64,000 nt of DNA from Perkinsus olseni (taxonomy: Eukaryota; Perkinsozoa; Perkinsida): assembly GCA_013115125.1 (NCBI GenBank), contig JABANN010000129.1, positions 1-64,000 on the forward strand, written 5' to 3'. A model generated the notes under the pieces. It saw only the letters and a program-made list of their open reading frames with translations, searched no databases and was not told the origin of the DNA. Within the stretch, counting starts at the first letter, position 1. Every line of letters begins with the position of its first letter. The position numbers and the translations under genes were made by a program. Of the stretch, positions 1 to 11,934 are shown piece by piece.

Positions 1-324
1 GGGTCAAAAACCCACAAATACGGATTTTCTCGCCCTTCACCATTTTCAGGATTCACTATTTTCAGGCGGGACCCATTGTTCCGCGTCGCGTTGAGAAAAT
101 GCAAGGTACCGCAAGATTTCAAGTGTATCTTGCAGAACCGTTTCACAAGTTGTGCGTACCGGTAGGACGTTTGTAGAAGTGAATTTCGTTGCGGACAATC
201 GGTAGCATGACATCTGTGCTCAAGGAATCTTTGAGGTTGACCGTGCAAGATACGTTAGAGGTCAAGATAGTGGACACAGCTGGATAATCGATCACCGGTT
301 TTCAGCCAATTGTTGTCCGTTCTG

Positions 325-1846
325 ATGTATTGGACCGAAGTTGCCTCATCCGACCCCCCTCCGCCGCCCCAATCCCCTTGGGGCCCTCACCAGCACCAAC
401 GCTACCCTCCTTATCGCAACCATCTGTCTCATCCACAACCCGGGGTCTACTCGCCCACCCGTTCGTCCGAGTCTGACGGTTCCGGTATGTGGATTCGGGA
501 TGACTCTATGTGCTGCGCTGCGAGCTACTATGCTGGTCCAAGCCTCTACGATTCCGCCGCCAATACTCCCATTTTCGGTTATGGTTATCCGCCGGAAGAC
601 GACGTTTACTCGTCTTACGGTGTGGGAGTATGCAGATTTTACCGAACGGGCCTGTGCAAGTTCGGCGAGGCTTGCCGCAATTTGCACGTTCATGACGGAG
701 AGAGCCCGAGAGCTGACCCGCTGTGGGAAGAGAAGCATAGCAAGCATCAGGTAGTAGTGATGCTGGTGGCGGTTTAATGAGTCTTGGTATAATCTGCAGG
801 AGATTTTTACGATCGGTGGTACCGATCATAATTGGCTCACCGCCTTGGCGACCGTTTAAAGTGTCAATTAGACGAATACTCGCCCCGTGTATTCGAGTCA
901 TTCGAGTCCTTCGACTACTTTTTCGTGTTCCCGAGAAAACGGGTTGGAAATCCGCGCTTCTCTGCGATATGAACTTTTGAGAATGTCCGTCAGAAATTTT
1001 GTTGGACTTTTTGTTAATTCCGTCAAAGTTTCAGGACTGAACAGACAGAAAAATCGGCGGATTTCGATCGGAGATTCAGCCATTTGCCGTCCTGTTCGAC
1101 AGCCTTCCGAGTAGTTAAGTATTGTTATTCTCTCTGCAGGCCCGCCTAGCGACAAGGAACGTCCTCTGCGCCATCTGCGACGACGATGTGGTTGCCAGCG
1201 GAAAACGATTTGGTCTCCTCGAGAATTGCGACCATCCATTTTGTCTCGAGTGCATTCGAGAGTGGCGCGATCAGAAGGACACTCAAGATCGAGAGAATCT
1301 TCGGCTGTGTCCGCTTTGCCGAGTCGAAAGCTTCTTGATCGTCCCGTGTGACCGGTGGTTGGTCCATGGCGAAGAGAAGCAGAGGGAGGTTGAAGGCTAC
1401 AAGAAGGCCTTGTCCAGGATCCCCTGTAAATTCTATCAAATGAAAGAGGAATGTCCCTTTGGGGAGTCTTGCTATTACAATCATGGCGGAGTAGAGGGCG
1501 AAGGTGGACGAATCATGCAGGGCGCTGATGGTAGAGTTGGGGGAGGTGTGGTATGTAGAAAGGTCGAAAAAAATCGAGAAATTTCTTGGAGAACGGATTT
1601 AGATATCGGCTGTGAGGGTACGATCGGTTGTCCCTTGCCGCAGCGAGGATTTTGTGACTTGCTCGGGTTCAGCTGGCTTTGACTATCCGCGTACGTCCAG
1701 TTCGTCGTGCTTTGAAATTCTGAAAAGGAGGGTATTTCGGTGGGATATGTGGATTTTTCTCAGGTAAAGTTAAAACCGTCCGTAAAAGTCGTCTTTGCGA
1801 TTACCTTTTTCCGGGGAGCAACGGAGGGGACGGAAGCGGCGAATAG
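325..1846 (+). CDS. Makorin-type E3 ubiquitin ligase (CCCH-RING-CCCH), 3 exons
   Basis: Exons 325-750, 1140-1530 and 1764-1846 join in phase. The N-terminus is Pro/His-rich, then comes a CCCH zinc finger (C-x7-C-x5-C-x3-H, starting CRFYRTGLCKFGEAC) at the end of exon 1. Exon 2 carries a C3HC4 RING finger (CAIC...CDHPFCLEC...CPLC) followed by a second CCCH finger (CKFYQMKEECPFGESC). Exon 3 gives a short basic tail ending RLCDYLF-like then a Gly-rich end. The order CCCH-RING-CCCH is the makorin signature; such proteins transfer ubiquitin and bind RNA. Splice sites: donor GTAGTA at 751, acceptor TCTCTGCAG at 1139, donor GTAGAG at 1531, acceptor TTTCTCAG at 1763. The first ATG in frame is at 325, but TTTTCAG just upstream (300-305) could be an acceptor for an earlier exon. 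Identity of the family is firm; the ends are less so. Confidence 0.8.
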
Positions 1847-2216
1847 CAAGAGCTGTTGGCGAAAGGCTTCAGGTGATAACAATTTCGCATAGTTGGGAAT
1901 TCGATAAATTATGGCGCTTACATTCATGCGGTTGTTGTTTTTCAGGTTTGGTGGGAAAAGTTCTCGTCGGTTGGAGTCTGCCAGAAGAGAAAAAAATATA
2001 GTAGAAAGAAAAAAGAGCTCGGTGACACAGTATGTCGGACAGTGATGAATCGCCGCGATGTTGATGACGTATCTTTGCGCGTGCGTGCAAAGATATCTTA
2101 CCATCTTCATCATCGGTGGTTATGGAAGTAGCTCGTCTATTGGAAGCGACTTGAGTTTGACGGAAAAAATATTTTTTCCGATAGTTGATTATTTTCCGCA
2201 AGTGTTGTTGCTTTTG

Positions 2217-4700
2217 ATGTCGCCATCTTCCGCTATGGGAACGTCGACTCAGCAGCAGCCCGATCTCGGTTATCTCAACGACTACTTTGGACCCTTCGCC
2301 GCCGCCGCTGCCCCGTCCCCGCCACAGCAGGAAGGAGAGGGTGTTGACCCTCCTCTCGACCCGGCCCTCCTGTTCCTCATTCAAGCCCAGTTTGCTCAGA
2401 ACACGCCGCCGGTGGTGGGCTCCGAGGCCCCTGTGCTGGCCTTGGACTCGTTGTTGGGTCAAATGTCATCGTCGCCGTCGCCAGTGACGGAGGGAGAGGG
2501 CTCCATCGGTGCTGCCGGGAATCTTGATGTAAGAGGGTGGTGGGAGTAGGGTCTGTAGAGAACGTTGAGAATTGAATTTAAGGGGTAAAAGACTATCATG
2601 GGAGCGCTAATAGAACTTAGGTGAGGCAGCTGTCTGTCGTGTTACCCGACTAGGGGTGGTGATGTTGTCAATATTCACTTCTGTTTGTGTGTCGGACGTA
2701 GGGTATGAATCGGTATGGAAGTCTTCAGGCAAAGATTTCAACAACTTGCAGATTCTCCTTCGGGCTCGAGTCAAAAAATGAGAATATCGGATCCCTTTAC
2801 ACTTGTCTTTTATGACATCTGTAAATTATCCAACTATTGGCACCAAATTTTCTATTATCGCTATTAATTCAATTTTCTTGCTGTATTAGAGATTATTGAA
2901 CCTTCACCCGCGATTTGAAGAACACTAGTGAAAAACACGTTCCAAATTTCACATCGCGATTTCGCGTTTTTTGGTTCGCGAAGACGCCACTTCCCGTATT
3001 ACAGGCGAAACTCTAATTGTGTAAAAATTATTTCGACTAATACTCTATTGCTTGCTCATAACGCAGAGATCTTATTAATATACTATAATTTTATATTTTC
3101 ATGACAATTAGTCTATGATGCCTTTTCTGACACTTTCTACCGTCATAATGATTTGTCTTCGCTTGGAAAAGAATTTCGTGGCGCGCGGTCGTTAGCATTT
3201 TGTTCCATTTATATATCATACGTGTATCAGAAATATCTTTTGAATTTACTATATTTTATATTATTATGACAATTACTCTATGATGCTGTTTTTGGCTCTT
3301 TTCACCGTCATAATAATCGCCTTAGCTCGGCAAAGAATTTCGCGGCGCGCGGTCGCGATATTTCTGTTCTCTTTCAGAATGTTGTCGCTAACAGCATCAG
3401 CAGTCAGGCAGTGGATTTGGGAGTGCCCGTGGGCAGCCCATCCAGCAGCATCGCATCTGTCCCTTTGAAGACGACGACCGGTGATGGTGATTCGACCGAG
3501 CCGGCGGCGGCGGCCAGGAATGGCGGAGGGGAGGCCAAGCGCGTCGTACCGGAGAGGGTGTTGAGGAACACTTTGATGCTGTTGGCACGAAACGGATGTC
3601 GTTTGCCTTTGAAAAGATTCCAGGAGATCTATGCTAGAGAGTAGGAAGAGGGTTTAGGGGGTAGTGGTATCTTGATCGATTAAGATACTATACTTGGTTG
3701 ACCTTGGTGGTATCTTGATCGATTAAGATACTGTACTTGGTTGACCTTGGTGGTATCTTGATCGATTAAGATACTATACTTGGTTGACCTTGGTGGTATC
3801 TTGATCGATTAAGGTGCTATACTTGGTTGACCTTGGTGGTATCTTGATCGATTAAGATACTATACTTGGTTGACCTTGGTGGTATCTTGATCGATTAAGA
3901 TACTATACTTGGTCAGCTTCAGTGGTATCTTGATCGATTTGGAAATCTCGTATGGAACCTTGTGGGCGCTGCGGGTGGAATCTTAATCGATCAAGATCTC
4001 TCTCAACTCGACCTCAAGATATCCTCGCTCTCTCCGCCCTGAGTATCTTTCTACCCGTATCAGGTTCGGTTCAACCTTTGATTCGAAAGCTTACGGTTTC
4101 GGTTGTCTCCGCCTAGCTCTACTGTCCCTCCCCGGAGTCACCCTCACCACTGATACTGTCTGGTTGTGGTCGTGCAGAACTTGCGGGGTCATGGCTAGTC
4201 CCGAGACGGGCAGATGCAAGTGTAATAAATAATATCATCTGCTTCGCTCCGCTGTGATTTTTTCGTGCGTCGAATGCGGCAAAATTCTATCTTTAGTTGT
4301 TTGGAAAGAACAATTTTTCGAAAATCTCGCGGAATTTTCAGGATTTTAAAGAAAACAAAGTGGCCAAAATACCGAAAATTTCGCAATTTTCCTCGCAATA
4401 CTCCGCGATAGAAACGACAAGGATCGTATGAGCCCCTACTAGGCTCTTGGGATGATGCAAGCGCGCGCCCGGATGATCGATTTTCGTTGAATGTTTTGAA
4501 GGTGTACCGATGTGGGACTGATTCGATTTTTTGGATCAGGTTCGCCGGCTACTACGACTGGTAGTAATTCTCGCAGTGGACCATCTCTGAAACAACAACA
4601 TTCTAAGTCGTTCAATGGCGATGATGGTAGTTCGAGCGTGGCCTCTCACGGTTCCGTAGGGGCTCGTAACAGGAGAAGTAGCAGCAAAGGGGTGCACTAA
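2217..4700 (+). CDS. LOTUS/OST-HTH domain protein, 4 exons
   Basis: Exons 2217-2528, 3378-3640, 4064-4221 and 4540-4700 join in phase. Exon 1 is Ala/Pro/Ser-rich and low complexity. Exons 2-3 encode a LOTUS (OST-HTH) winged-helix domain: helix RVLRNTLMLLARNG, then LPLKRFQEIYARE, and across the junction AYGFGCLRLALLSLPGV. LOTUS domains bind RNA or RNA helicases in many eukaryotes; the role here is unknown. The rest is Ser/Thr-rich and ends at TAA 4698-4700, immediately followed by a perfect 22-bp palindrome. The last donor (GTAATA after 4221) is my choice to keep phase and is the least certain. Intron 1 (2529-3377) holds two diverged copies of a ~110-bp block ending in motif A; intron 2 (3641-4063) holds a 43-bp tandem repeat. 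Confidence 0.65.
3076..3377 (+). repeat. Diverged direct duplication inside LOTUS intron 1
   Basis: Two blocks, about 3079-3192 and 3247-3356, share TTATATT..ATGACAATTA, TCTATGATGC, CCGTCATAAT and the terminal motif AATTTCG(T/C)GGCGCGCGGTC (3172-3190 and 3336-3354). The second block ends about 20 nt before the exon 2 acceptor. It looks like an intron-resident element that was tandemly duplicated. Confidence 0.65.
3664..3945 (+). repeat. 43-bp tandem repeat, about 6.5 units, intronic
   Basis: Head-to-tail copies start near 3664, 3708, 3751, 3794, 3837, 3880 and 3922 (partial). Each unit contains GGTATCTTGATCGATTAAGA, an imperfect inverted repeat around GATCGATT, then TACTATACTTGGTTGACCTT. Units differ by only a few bases, so amplification is recent. 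It lies wholly in intron 2 of the LOTUS gene. Confidence 0.9.
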
Positions 4701-4720
4701 ATCGATCAGCTGATCGATTT
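4699..4720. repeat. Perfect 22-bp palindrome just after a stop codon
   Basis: The half site AAATCGATCAG is followed at once by its reverse complement. The palindrome begins inside the stop codon of the LOTUS gene. Close relatives occur at 5010-5029 (one mismatched pair), 7392-7411 (perfect, in a CDPK intron) and 48458-48477 (imperfect). Confidence 0.85.
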
Positions 4721-6330
4721 GTGGTGGATTGATTTTGCCGTTGTATGCGGTTGCCAGTTGAGTATTGAGGCTGAGATATCTTGCGAAACCGTTTGATGAT
4801 TGCATCGCTCCGTCGACATGCGTGGGTTTTTATTACGATTTTTGCCTGCCATTAATCGAGTATTGTCTTATACCATTATTTTGTGCTACAATGCCACCAT
4901 CAACAGCCTACTACTACTCGTACGATTGCTATACCAGCGTCGCCCAGGAGATCATCAGTGACTGGACGAAAATAAGTCTATGAGTAGTAGTAGTACTGGA
5001 GGGCATCATAATCGATCAACTGATCGATTTTACTATACCCAGCGCAGCGAATGGCGGCGGTTGAGGTCGGAAAGTATCTTCTACGGTTGAGCTTGGATAT
5101 TTCCCAACTTGTACGGTATTAAGTGACAGTTCTGCAGTGCCCTCTGAACGGTCTCACTGTGACGACCGCTGCGACGTCGAGTTAGTCAATCAGGGGTTGT
5201 TCTTGGGCCATCTTGCTCACTTGCGATTTCTCAACGCAAAATTCAGTGTTACCTTATCATTTTAATTCTTGTTACTGGTTATTGAGAGGATGTTCGGAAA
5301 TGGAAAAAATACGCCGATCGAAGAGGTGAGCTGCCGAGTTTCTTGCGAAGGGCCAGGTTCAACCTAAGATTCGCTCGTTCACACGTGACTTGTTATGAGA
5401 AATCGTCACTCGCCACGAAATTCATGCATTCCCGTGTCCCTCAGGTCGATACCCCACCGGCAAGGCGGATGGTACATCGAGCTAAGCGGAATGGTACTGA
5501 TATTGGGCGAAATTCTGGAAATTTTCGGGAAAATTGGGTGGAAATTCCTGTGAAGCACGATGCAAGAGTCACTGGGAATTCGGCCAGGTTTTCCATCTCT
5601 CTTTGATATTTTTGCGGGGTAGATTTTCCTCGGGAATTGATGAAGCGCATGCATTGGCGCTTCCAGGTGGTGAGCCCGCGAAGGTTCGAATCCCAGCAGG
5701 GGCATTTGCAGGGAATGCAGCGGGCCGACGGAGTAGGAGACATTTGATTACACTTGGCGGAATGATTGGTTGCCTTCAGAGCTGTCGGACGCCCCATCGC
5801 CGTTCCGTAAAGTAGCCAGGACGGATGTCACAGAGAAGCAGGGTAATCGAAAGGTCCCGGGATCGATCCCTGGCACAGTCGTTTTATGCTCCATCAAAAG
5901 ACCGTATCTTGATGTCGTTTAGGAACGTCGACGAGCGCGTATCTTTACATATTTCCGACCTCGGATGAAGATACTATGCAGTCCAACGGCGTCTCGAAAG
6001 GTTGCGGGTTCGGCCATGATTTGACGACTGGTGAATCCGCGAGTGAATCTTCGAGCTGCGGTTGCTGCAGGGCAAAGATACAGACAGAAGATACTGCGTA
6101 GGGAATCTTGCATGCGTGCATACCAACTTTTTGTCAACTCGCCCTTCTCAGCTACCGGTGCAAAGTCTGTGGGTTAAATTTTTGCGCAGCCTGTACTGAT
6201 ACTGCGAAGCGAACAGGTGAGCCGAGGCGTCACTTGCAATCTTGCATTTCCTTAACGCAGATCGAACCGCTCTCCAGTCCCTGAGATGCCCTAGAAGGCA
6301 CAGTTTGCAGAATTTCGTTGCTGATCGGCC
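4721..6330. other. Stretch before the CDPK; possible first exon only
   Basis: No clear gene. ATG at 5290 opens a 12-codon reading frame (MFGNGKNTPIEE) that ends at a good donor GTGAGC (5326); it may be a first exon of the CDPK, but its phase 0 does not fit the phase-1 start of the exon at 6331. The stretch also holds motif C (5352, AGGTTCAACCTAAGATTCG) and two tRNA T-arm-like strings (about 5687 and 5858). Confidence 0.5.
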
Positions 6331-9300
6331 AGGATATGTTTGCAATATCTGCGATTCGAGCTCACTCGTGAAGGGCGCGAATGTGTAAGATACGCAAAGA
6401 TACTCCGCGCAGCCGCAAAGATTTTGGATACGCCCTCTCTGGTCAGTCTGGGGTGTCGGAAGTGCGACTTTGATATGTGCGAAAAGTGCGTCGAAGTTGG
6501 CTGCAAAGCTGGTGAGCCGATCACCATCCGACCTAATCCGTATCTTGCACGGGTCAACCTCGTATCTTTGTAGTTTCTGTATCGAGTACCCTTCCTGACC
6601 ACCCCTCTCCAACCGATTTCGCCCGTCTGCATTGCGGCAATGGTCATCCACTACGCGACTTCACAGCTCTCAACGGAGCGGACACTTGCGGCTGCTGCTC
6701 TCGAGCGAGCATCCCTCGAGGGACGAAAGCGCAGCCTTGAGGTCTCCTCCGGTCGATTGGTATCTTTTCTCGCAGGTTCTCCTGTAGTGATTGCAAGTAC
6801 GAGTTGTGCTTCGAGTGCGCGAGTAAGTTGAAAAATCGAGAGAGCGTTCGCTCGATGCTCAGCACTTTAAATTCCCTCGGTTCAGTAAAGCAATTGTGGA
6901 ACTCAGAATCGACTCTGGAATTGTTTTCATAAAATTAAAAATGGGACAAAAAATAGATTCTGAATTTCACATTGAGTTTAGTGAACCACAGTACTGTGAA
7001 AGCGCATTAGAAAACTCTCAGGATGCTCTTCATCCGTGATTTGTGATTGTTGTGGTATCGTAGGAAAGGCCCTGGTGGCTCACAAGTCAGGAGGGACAGT
7101 GGTGGACAGCGAGAATCTTCTGAAAAATGTAAGACTGTTCTTGTCGACCTCTACTGGAGCTACTGCGAATGAGGTATCTTTTGGATTACCCTAAGTCCTA
7201 ATACTCCTATCACAGTTCGTGTGAGAATCTCGCTCGCCCGAAAATAATTGTTTCCGCGGCACCGTGAAAAATATTTGTTCCACAGGTGGATAATTTACTG
7301 AATGATAAAGACGCACTTTGGGATAACTGTTGGAGGTGGTTTAATACGTATGATGTTAATAAAGATGGTAGGAGGATGATGGAGAGTTCATAATCGATCA
7401 CGTGATCGATTTCAGGGAATCTTAATTTCGTTGAGCTAACCACACTATGTGGACAGCTTCTGAAGGACCTCGACGTTCCGGGGATCGACACTTTCGTGGT
7501 CGAACAGGTGAGACGGAAAATTGCACGGAACAAACAATTTTTACAATTTTTCGCTGTGATGCGCCACAACTTGAATGGCTCGAAAAGCGGCATCAGATAA
7601 GACGAGAAGCCTACAGGAAACGAGTGTTCGTGCAGAGAGCGTGTATCACTATCACCTAGCTTCGACCTAAGATTCTTTCGAAGATAGATTTGTACCTCTG
7701 AATCATGATGGGGTCGTGAGCAGCAGGTTTATGGCCCAATTTCATGGCGCGCGGTCATGATTGTTGTAAGCGCATACATGGTGGAGGCACGTCTTGCGTG
7801 CATTGCTATTGCTGTATTTTCGTGGCGCGCGGTCAGGCGATTGCTGTTACTAGATAGATGTTTCTCTTATGAGAACCTTTCCTGGACTGTATAACCCCTG
7901 ACGAATTTCGTGGCGCGCGACGCTGCCTTCATCGTCTGTCTCATTGTTCAGTACATGAAGATGTATGACGTCGATGGCGACGAGAGGTTGACACCAAAGG
8001 AATTTTTCGAGTTGTTCACGCGTCTGCTGGTGAAGGCCAAGTAGGGAGTTGCCAGGTTAGTAGCTGTGATTGCGTATCTTAGGTCGATCCATGCGCCAGC
8101 CGGAATGAAACGAGAAGCGCTCATCGGGAAGAAAATGAACGGTAGTCGCAACTCAATTTCGTGGCGCGCGGTCATTATTTGACGGTAGGATCTCCGTCTG
8201 TACGGTATACCCTGAAGGAAGATCTCGGCCATGGTTCGTTCGGGGCGGCTCAGAGGGTGATCGATAAGATGACTAAGAAGAGCAGGGTAACGGTTAAAGA
8301 ATTCCTCACCAATCTGAGTTGAATTTTATGCTACCGCCACGACCACAACGCGGAATTATCGCTCAATAGATGGTCGTACTGGTGCCGTCTTGCTGTTGCT
8401 CAACGCCTTATGGGTGTTCAAGCTCCCAATTTCGCGCGATTTGACCGAATCCCAAAAATGTTAAATTCTTGAATCATCGAAGATAATAAAATTATAACTA
8501 TCAAAAAAGAGGGGTAAAAATAAAGATATCTTGCGGCGATCATAATTCATTGTCATCATCATTTTCTCAATTTTCCTTGTGTCGATTTAGGTCATGAAAA
8601 CGATAAGTAAAAAAGAAGGTCATTCGACCCAGGCTGAGCTGGAGTTGGAGATCGAGTGCATGAAGAAAATGGACCATCCCCACATACTCAGGCTGTTCGA
8701 GTAATACTCCTTTCGGTCGCTCGAAAGGCTATTTTCCATTTGCGAGTTTCCATTAGCTAGCTTTCGATGGGAGATGGGTTTGAGGAATATTAAGAGAGAG
8801 CAAGATGAGCAAGATTTGTAGATTTTTTTCTCTAGGTATTACGAGGATGCCAATAATATGTACCTTATTACCGATATTTGTGAAGGAGGGCATCTACTGA
8901 AGGTGAGCTCAGATATGTTTGCCAGTTCTCTAAGTTGAAAACAGTTTCGGTCTCGGTTGCTAGCAAAACGTTAGGAGTTGCGAGAAGCAACGAATGGTGA
9001 GGTCTCGGCGCCACTTTGCCAACGTGTGTCTTCGTGGGTTCTCTAGTTGGCAGCATTATTTTCGTCCTTGACCGGGAAACTTCCTTGTAGCGGGGGCATG
9101 CTACTAGGATTATGTGTGACTTGGTCAGGTGATCGAAGACGCACATCGCAGTAAGATTAGGAAGCCCATGACCGAGCGATGGATCTGCTCAGTGTAGGCT
9201 CTCGCGTGGCGGACGGTGGATTTCTTCGCCTTCCTTGAATAACGCGCGGGAGAATTGTTTTTGTAACAAAGTATCATCGCAAATCGCTGATTTGCAAACG

Positions 9301-11934
9301 CAGAGGCTCAGAGCTTTCTTTGTGCGCCACATTTTTCGCAGGGGAATTTTCCTCTGAAATTTTCAGCATTCCCCAGTATCGAGGAGTGTAGGTTTCGTAA
9401 GGAAGATTCCGCGCTTCAGTTTGGTTGCGGCTGAGTCCCGAATTATTCTGACAACAGAGGAAGGCGTTTCTCAGATTTTTTCTGTTCATGGGCGAAAATT
9501 TCCGCATCAAAATTTGCATGTGCTACGCTTGTTCACCAATATGATGACACCTTATCGTCGTTCTGTCCACCCTCTGATTTTTGAATATTTTTCTCAGTTT
9601 TCGTCAAGCCATCGATGCTGTTGCCCATTGCCATGCTCATGGTTTGATACACAAAGATATCAAAGCCGAGAATATCCTTTTGATGAACCGAGCTCCGGCG
9701 ACCGCGGGAAAAGGGAAAAGTGAGAAAGTGGATGCTTGGTGACTCGGTTCGGCGGACTTCGCATTGGTTACGTGTATGAAGATATTTTCGCTCACTATCA
9801 TGACGTAGTTTGGGATGAGAGAGTTCAGTGTAGCCGTCGTGTTTTCGTCCCGTTGGGGTAGCACTCACGGAGTATGCAAAAACTGCTTGGATTCTGTTTG
9901 AAGTACTACTGTAAATGAGCTCGCAGTACGGTTGTATAAAATGTGGATGAGTTAATGCCGTTAAGTTACGTGGTGACGTGTTATACCGTCAATCGGGTTG
10001 TTTGAAATTGTCGAAAACCAGTGCCTTTCTTCGATCTCTCGACCGCCGTAGCGCATTTGTGCAGCGGGAAGTTCATCATCACGTGGCTATCCTCTCCTCA
10101 GAAATCTACGAGATGGACCCTCACGTGGTTCTTATTGACTTCGGCTTGGCTGAGTTGTTCGATCCCTCGAGAGCGTTCCAATCAAAAGTTGTCGCTGGGA
10201 CCCCCTACACCATGGCTCCAGAGGTAGTTGATGGCCGACGGACGGGAAGAAATACTGAATTTAATGATCTTGAAAATTTTCTTGCTGTTCTCACGTCCCG
10301 CCGTTTCTCGCTCGGACAGTTCTCTAGGCAGAGTTCAGCAGGGTTCATCCTGGTGTGTGGCAGAATGAAAGATGCCAGTCGGAAGGGCATCGAAAATTGG
10401 TCATCGGGCGTTGCAATATTTTTCGAACGCCCGATCAACTCTGGTGAATCTTTCAGGTGTGGGCTTCTGCCCAGAATCGTTCGAAGACTTTCGGTCTCAA
10501 ATGTGATGTCTACAGCCTCGGTTGTGTTCTTTTCCACATTCTAACTGGCAAGGTGAGTATTATAGTCGATCATCAGGGCGCGCGCTACGTGCGTTCACCT
10601 TTAGATACCGGTTATTCCGAAGGGAAATAACGCGAGAGCGTGGCTACGGGCGATAGAGGGAGGCCCGGAATGGTCGCTGCTCGACAGCACTGGCGCGTCG
10701 ATGGACGCAAGGAAACTTGTCCGCGCTATGATGCGGTGGGAAAGACACTCATCGTCGGGTATTTTTCGAAAGAGAAAGTCGCCATTAAGAATTCTAGACC
10801 CCCTTAATGAGGGTGGATGATTCGAATTTTGTCTTTATTTCGGAAAAAGTTGTGAAAGTGGTCTTCGAACGATGCCGCTGTTGACTTCAAAGTAGTAGTT
10901 TTTATCTTCACGGCGACGCTAAGGAAAGCAAAAGATATCTTTTAACCTCGAATCTTTCACCGTTCAACCTTGGATTCTTCTCAGTATTAACGAGAGGGAG
11001 CGTCCCTCCTCTCGTCAATGCCTTCAGAGTGAGTGGTTCTCGCTCCACCACGCGGAGCACACCCAGAGGCTCAGCCCAGTCGCCGTGCGGGTAAGTTGTT
11101 TGTTATTATGGAAACGCTGGGATTGTGTAAAATGAAAAGTGTAAAATTACGGATTCACCATTTCTCAGGAATTGGCCGGCTTCTGTCGGAGGTCGGCGTT
11201 CGAGCGATCCGTGTTGATGGGAGTGGCGACGCAGGTGGGAGGGAGGGGCGCCGTCGAGCAGGTTGGTATTCATTTTGGTCAGGTCAACGCTCTGGACATT
11301 CCTGAAATTAATTCCATTTTTACCGCGCTTGACCGCGCTAATACAGGCACTTTGTCGAGAGAACGTGTAGCCGTCGCCTTGCAAGGGTCAGGCTGCAGCT
11401 GGATACCTCCGTCAGCGGCTGTTCTCTTGTCAGGCTTGGTATTGAGGAGACGATGGCCCTGAAGGCCGTAGAGGCTCTTGACATGGACGGAGATGATAAG
11501 TAGGCTATCGAAATGAGATCTGAGACTCGAACGATTCTTGAGTTTGTTCAGCATTGATTACACAGAGCTTGTTGCTGGTCTGCTGTGTGCTTACGACGAC
11601 CACATCGATCGCCTTCTATGGGCGGCCTTCCGCAGCCTGGACCTCGATAATGACGGTCGGCTAGATCGGAAAGAAGTTGCAACACTCTTGTCGTAGGCGG
11701 GCCCGGAAGCTCGCCGGACACAAGCTTGGTGTTTTTTGTCAGGACAGCCGAGGTTGATGGAAGGAAGATACGGCCGTCTGCTCGTGAGCTGGATGCTCTG
11801 CTAGACGAGTTGGACCGGGATCAGGACGGGTGAAGATTCGAAGGACCTCGGGTGGTGCTCATCGCCCTGTCCGCAGGTTCATACAGTTTGATGAATTCCG
11901 AACGCGATTTACTCCGAAAGTGAAACGCTTTTGA
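6331..11934 (+). CDS. Calcium-dependent protein kinase with N-terminal ZZ-like zinc fingers and EF-hands
   Basis: A multi-exon Ser/Thr kinase. Domain order: (1) ZZ-like finger, YVCNICDSSSLVKG (6331) joined to GCRKCDFDMCEKC (~6450); (2) second finger, HCGNGHPLRDF...CGCC (~6620-6700) joined to FSCSDCKYELCFEC (6780); (3) EF-hands DVNKDGNLNFVE (~7355-7430) and DVDGDERLTPKE (~7965); (4) kinase domain, Gly loop GHGSFG (~8232), VMKTI lysine (~8593), catalytic loop HKDIKAEN (~9650, HKD rather than HRD), DFGLAEL (~10140), APE (~10215), DVYSLG (~10510); (5) four EF-hands from 11282 to 11934, e.g. LDMDGDDK, LDLDNDGRLDRKE, LDRDQDG. Stop TGA 11932-11934. About 19 introns; one appears to use a GC donor (6734). 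Calcium should control activity through both EF-hand sets. The true start is unresolved; exons upstream of 6331 are likely. Confidence 0.85.
7508..7950 (+). repeat. CDPK intron with three copies of motif A
   Basis: Between the two N-terminal EF-hand exons, motif AATTTCGTGGCGCGCGGTC occurs at 7738-7756, 7816-7834 and 7904-7920 (small variations), all in the sense of the gene. The spacing of 78-88 bp suggests a partly decayed tandem array. Confidence 0.8.
8043..8187 (+). repeat. CDPK intron with motifs A and C
   Basis: This intron carries GTATCTTAGGTCGATCC (8071-8087, family C) and AATTTCGTGGCGCGCGGTC (8155-8173, family A) close to its acceptor GACGGTAG. Confidence 0.75.

Noticed and set aside
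3664-3945. CRISPR-like array
   Set aside because: Head-to-tail 43-bp units without spacers.
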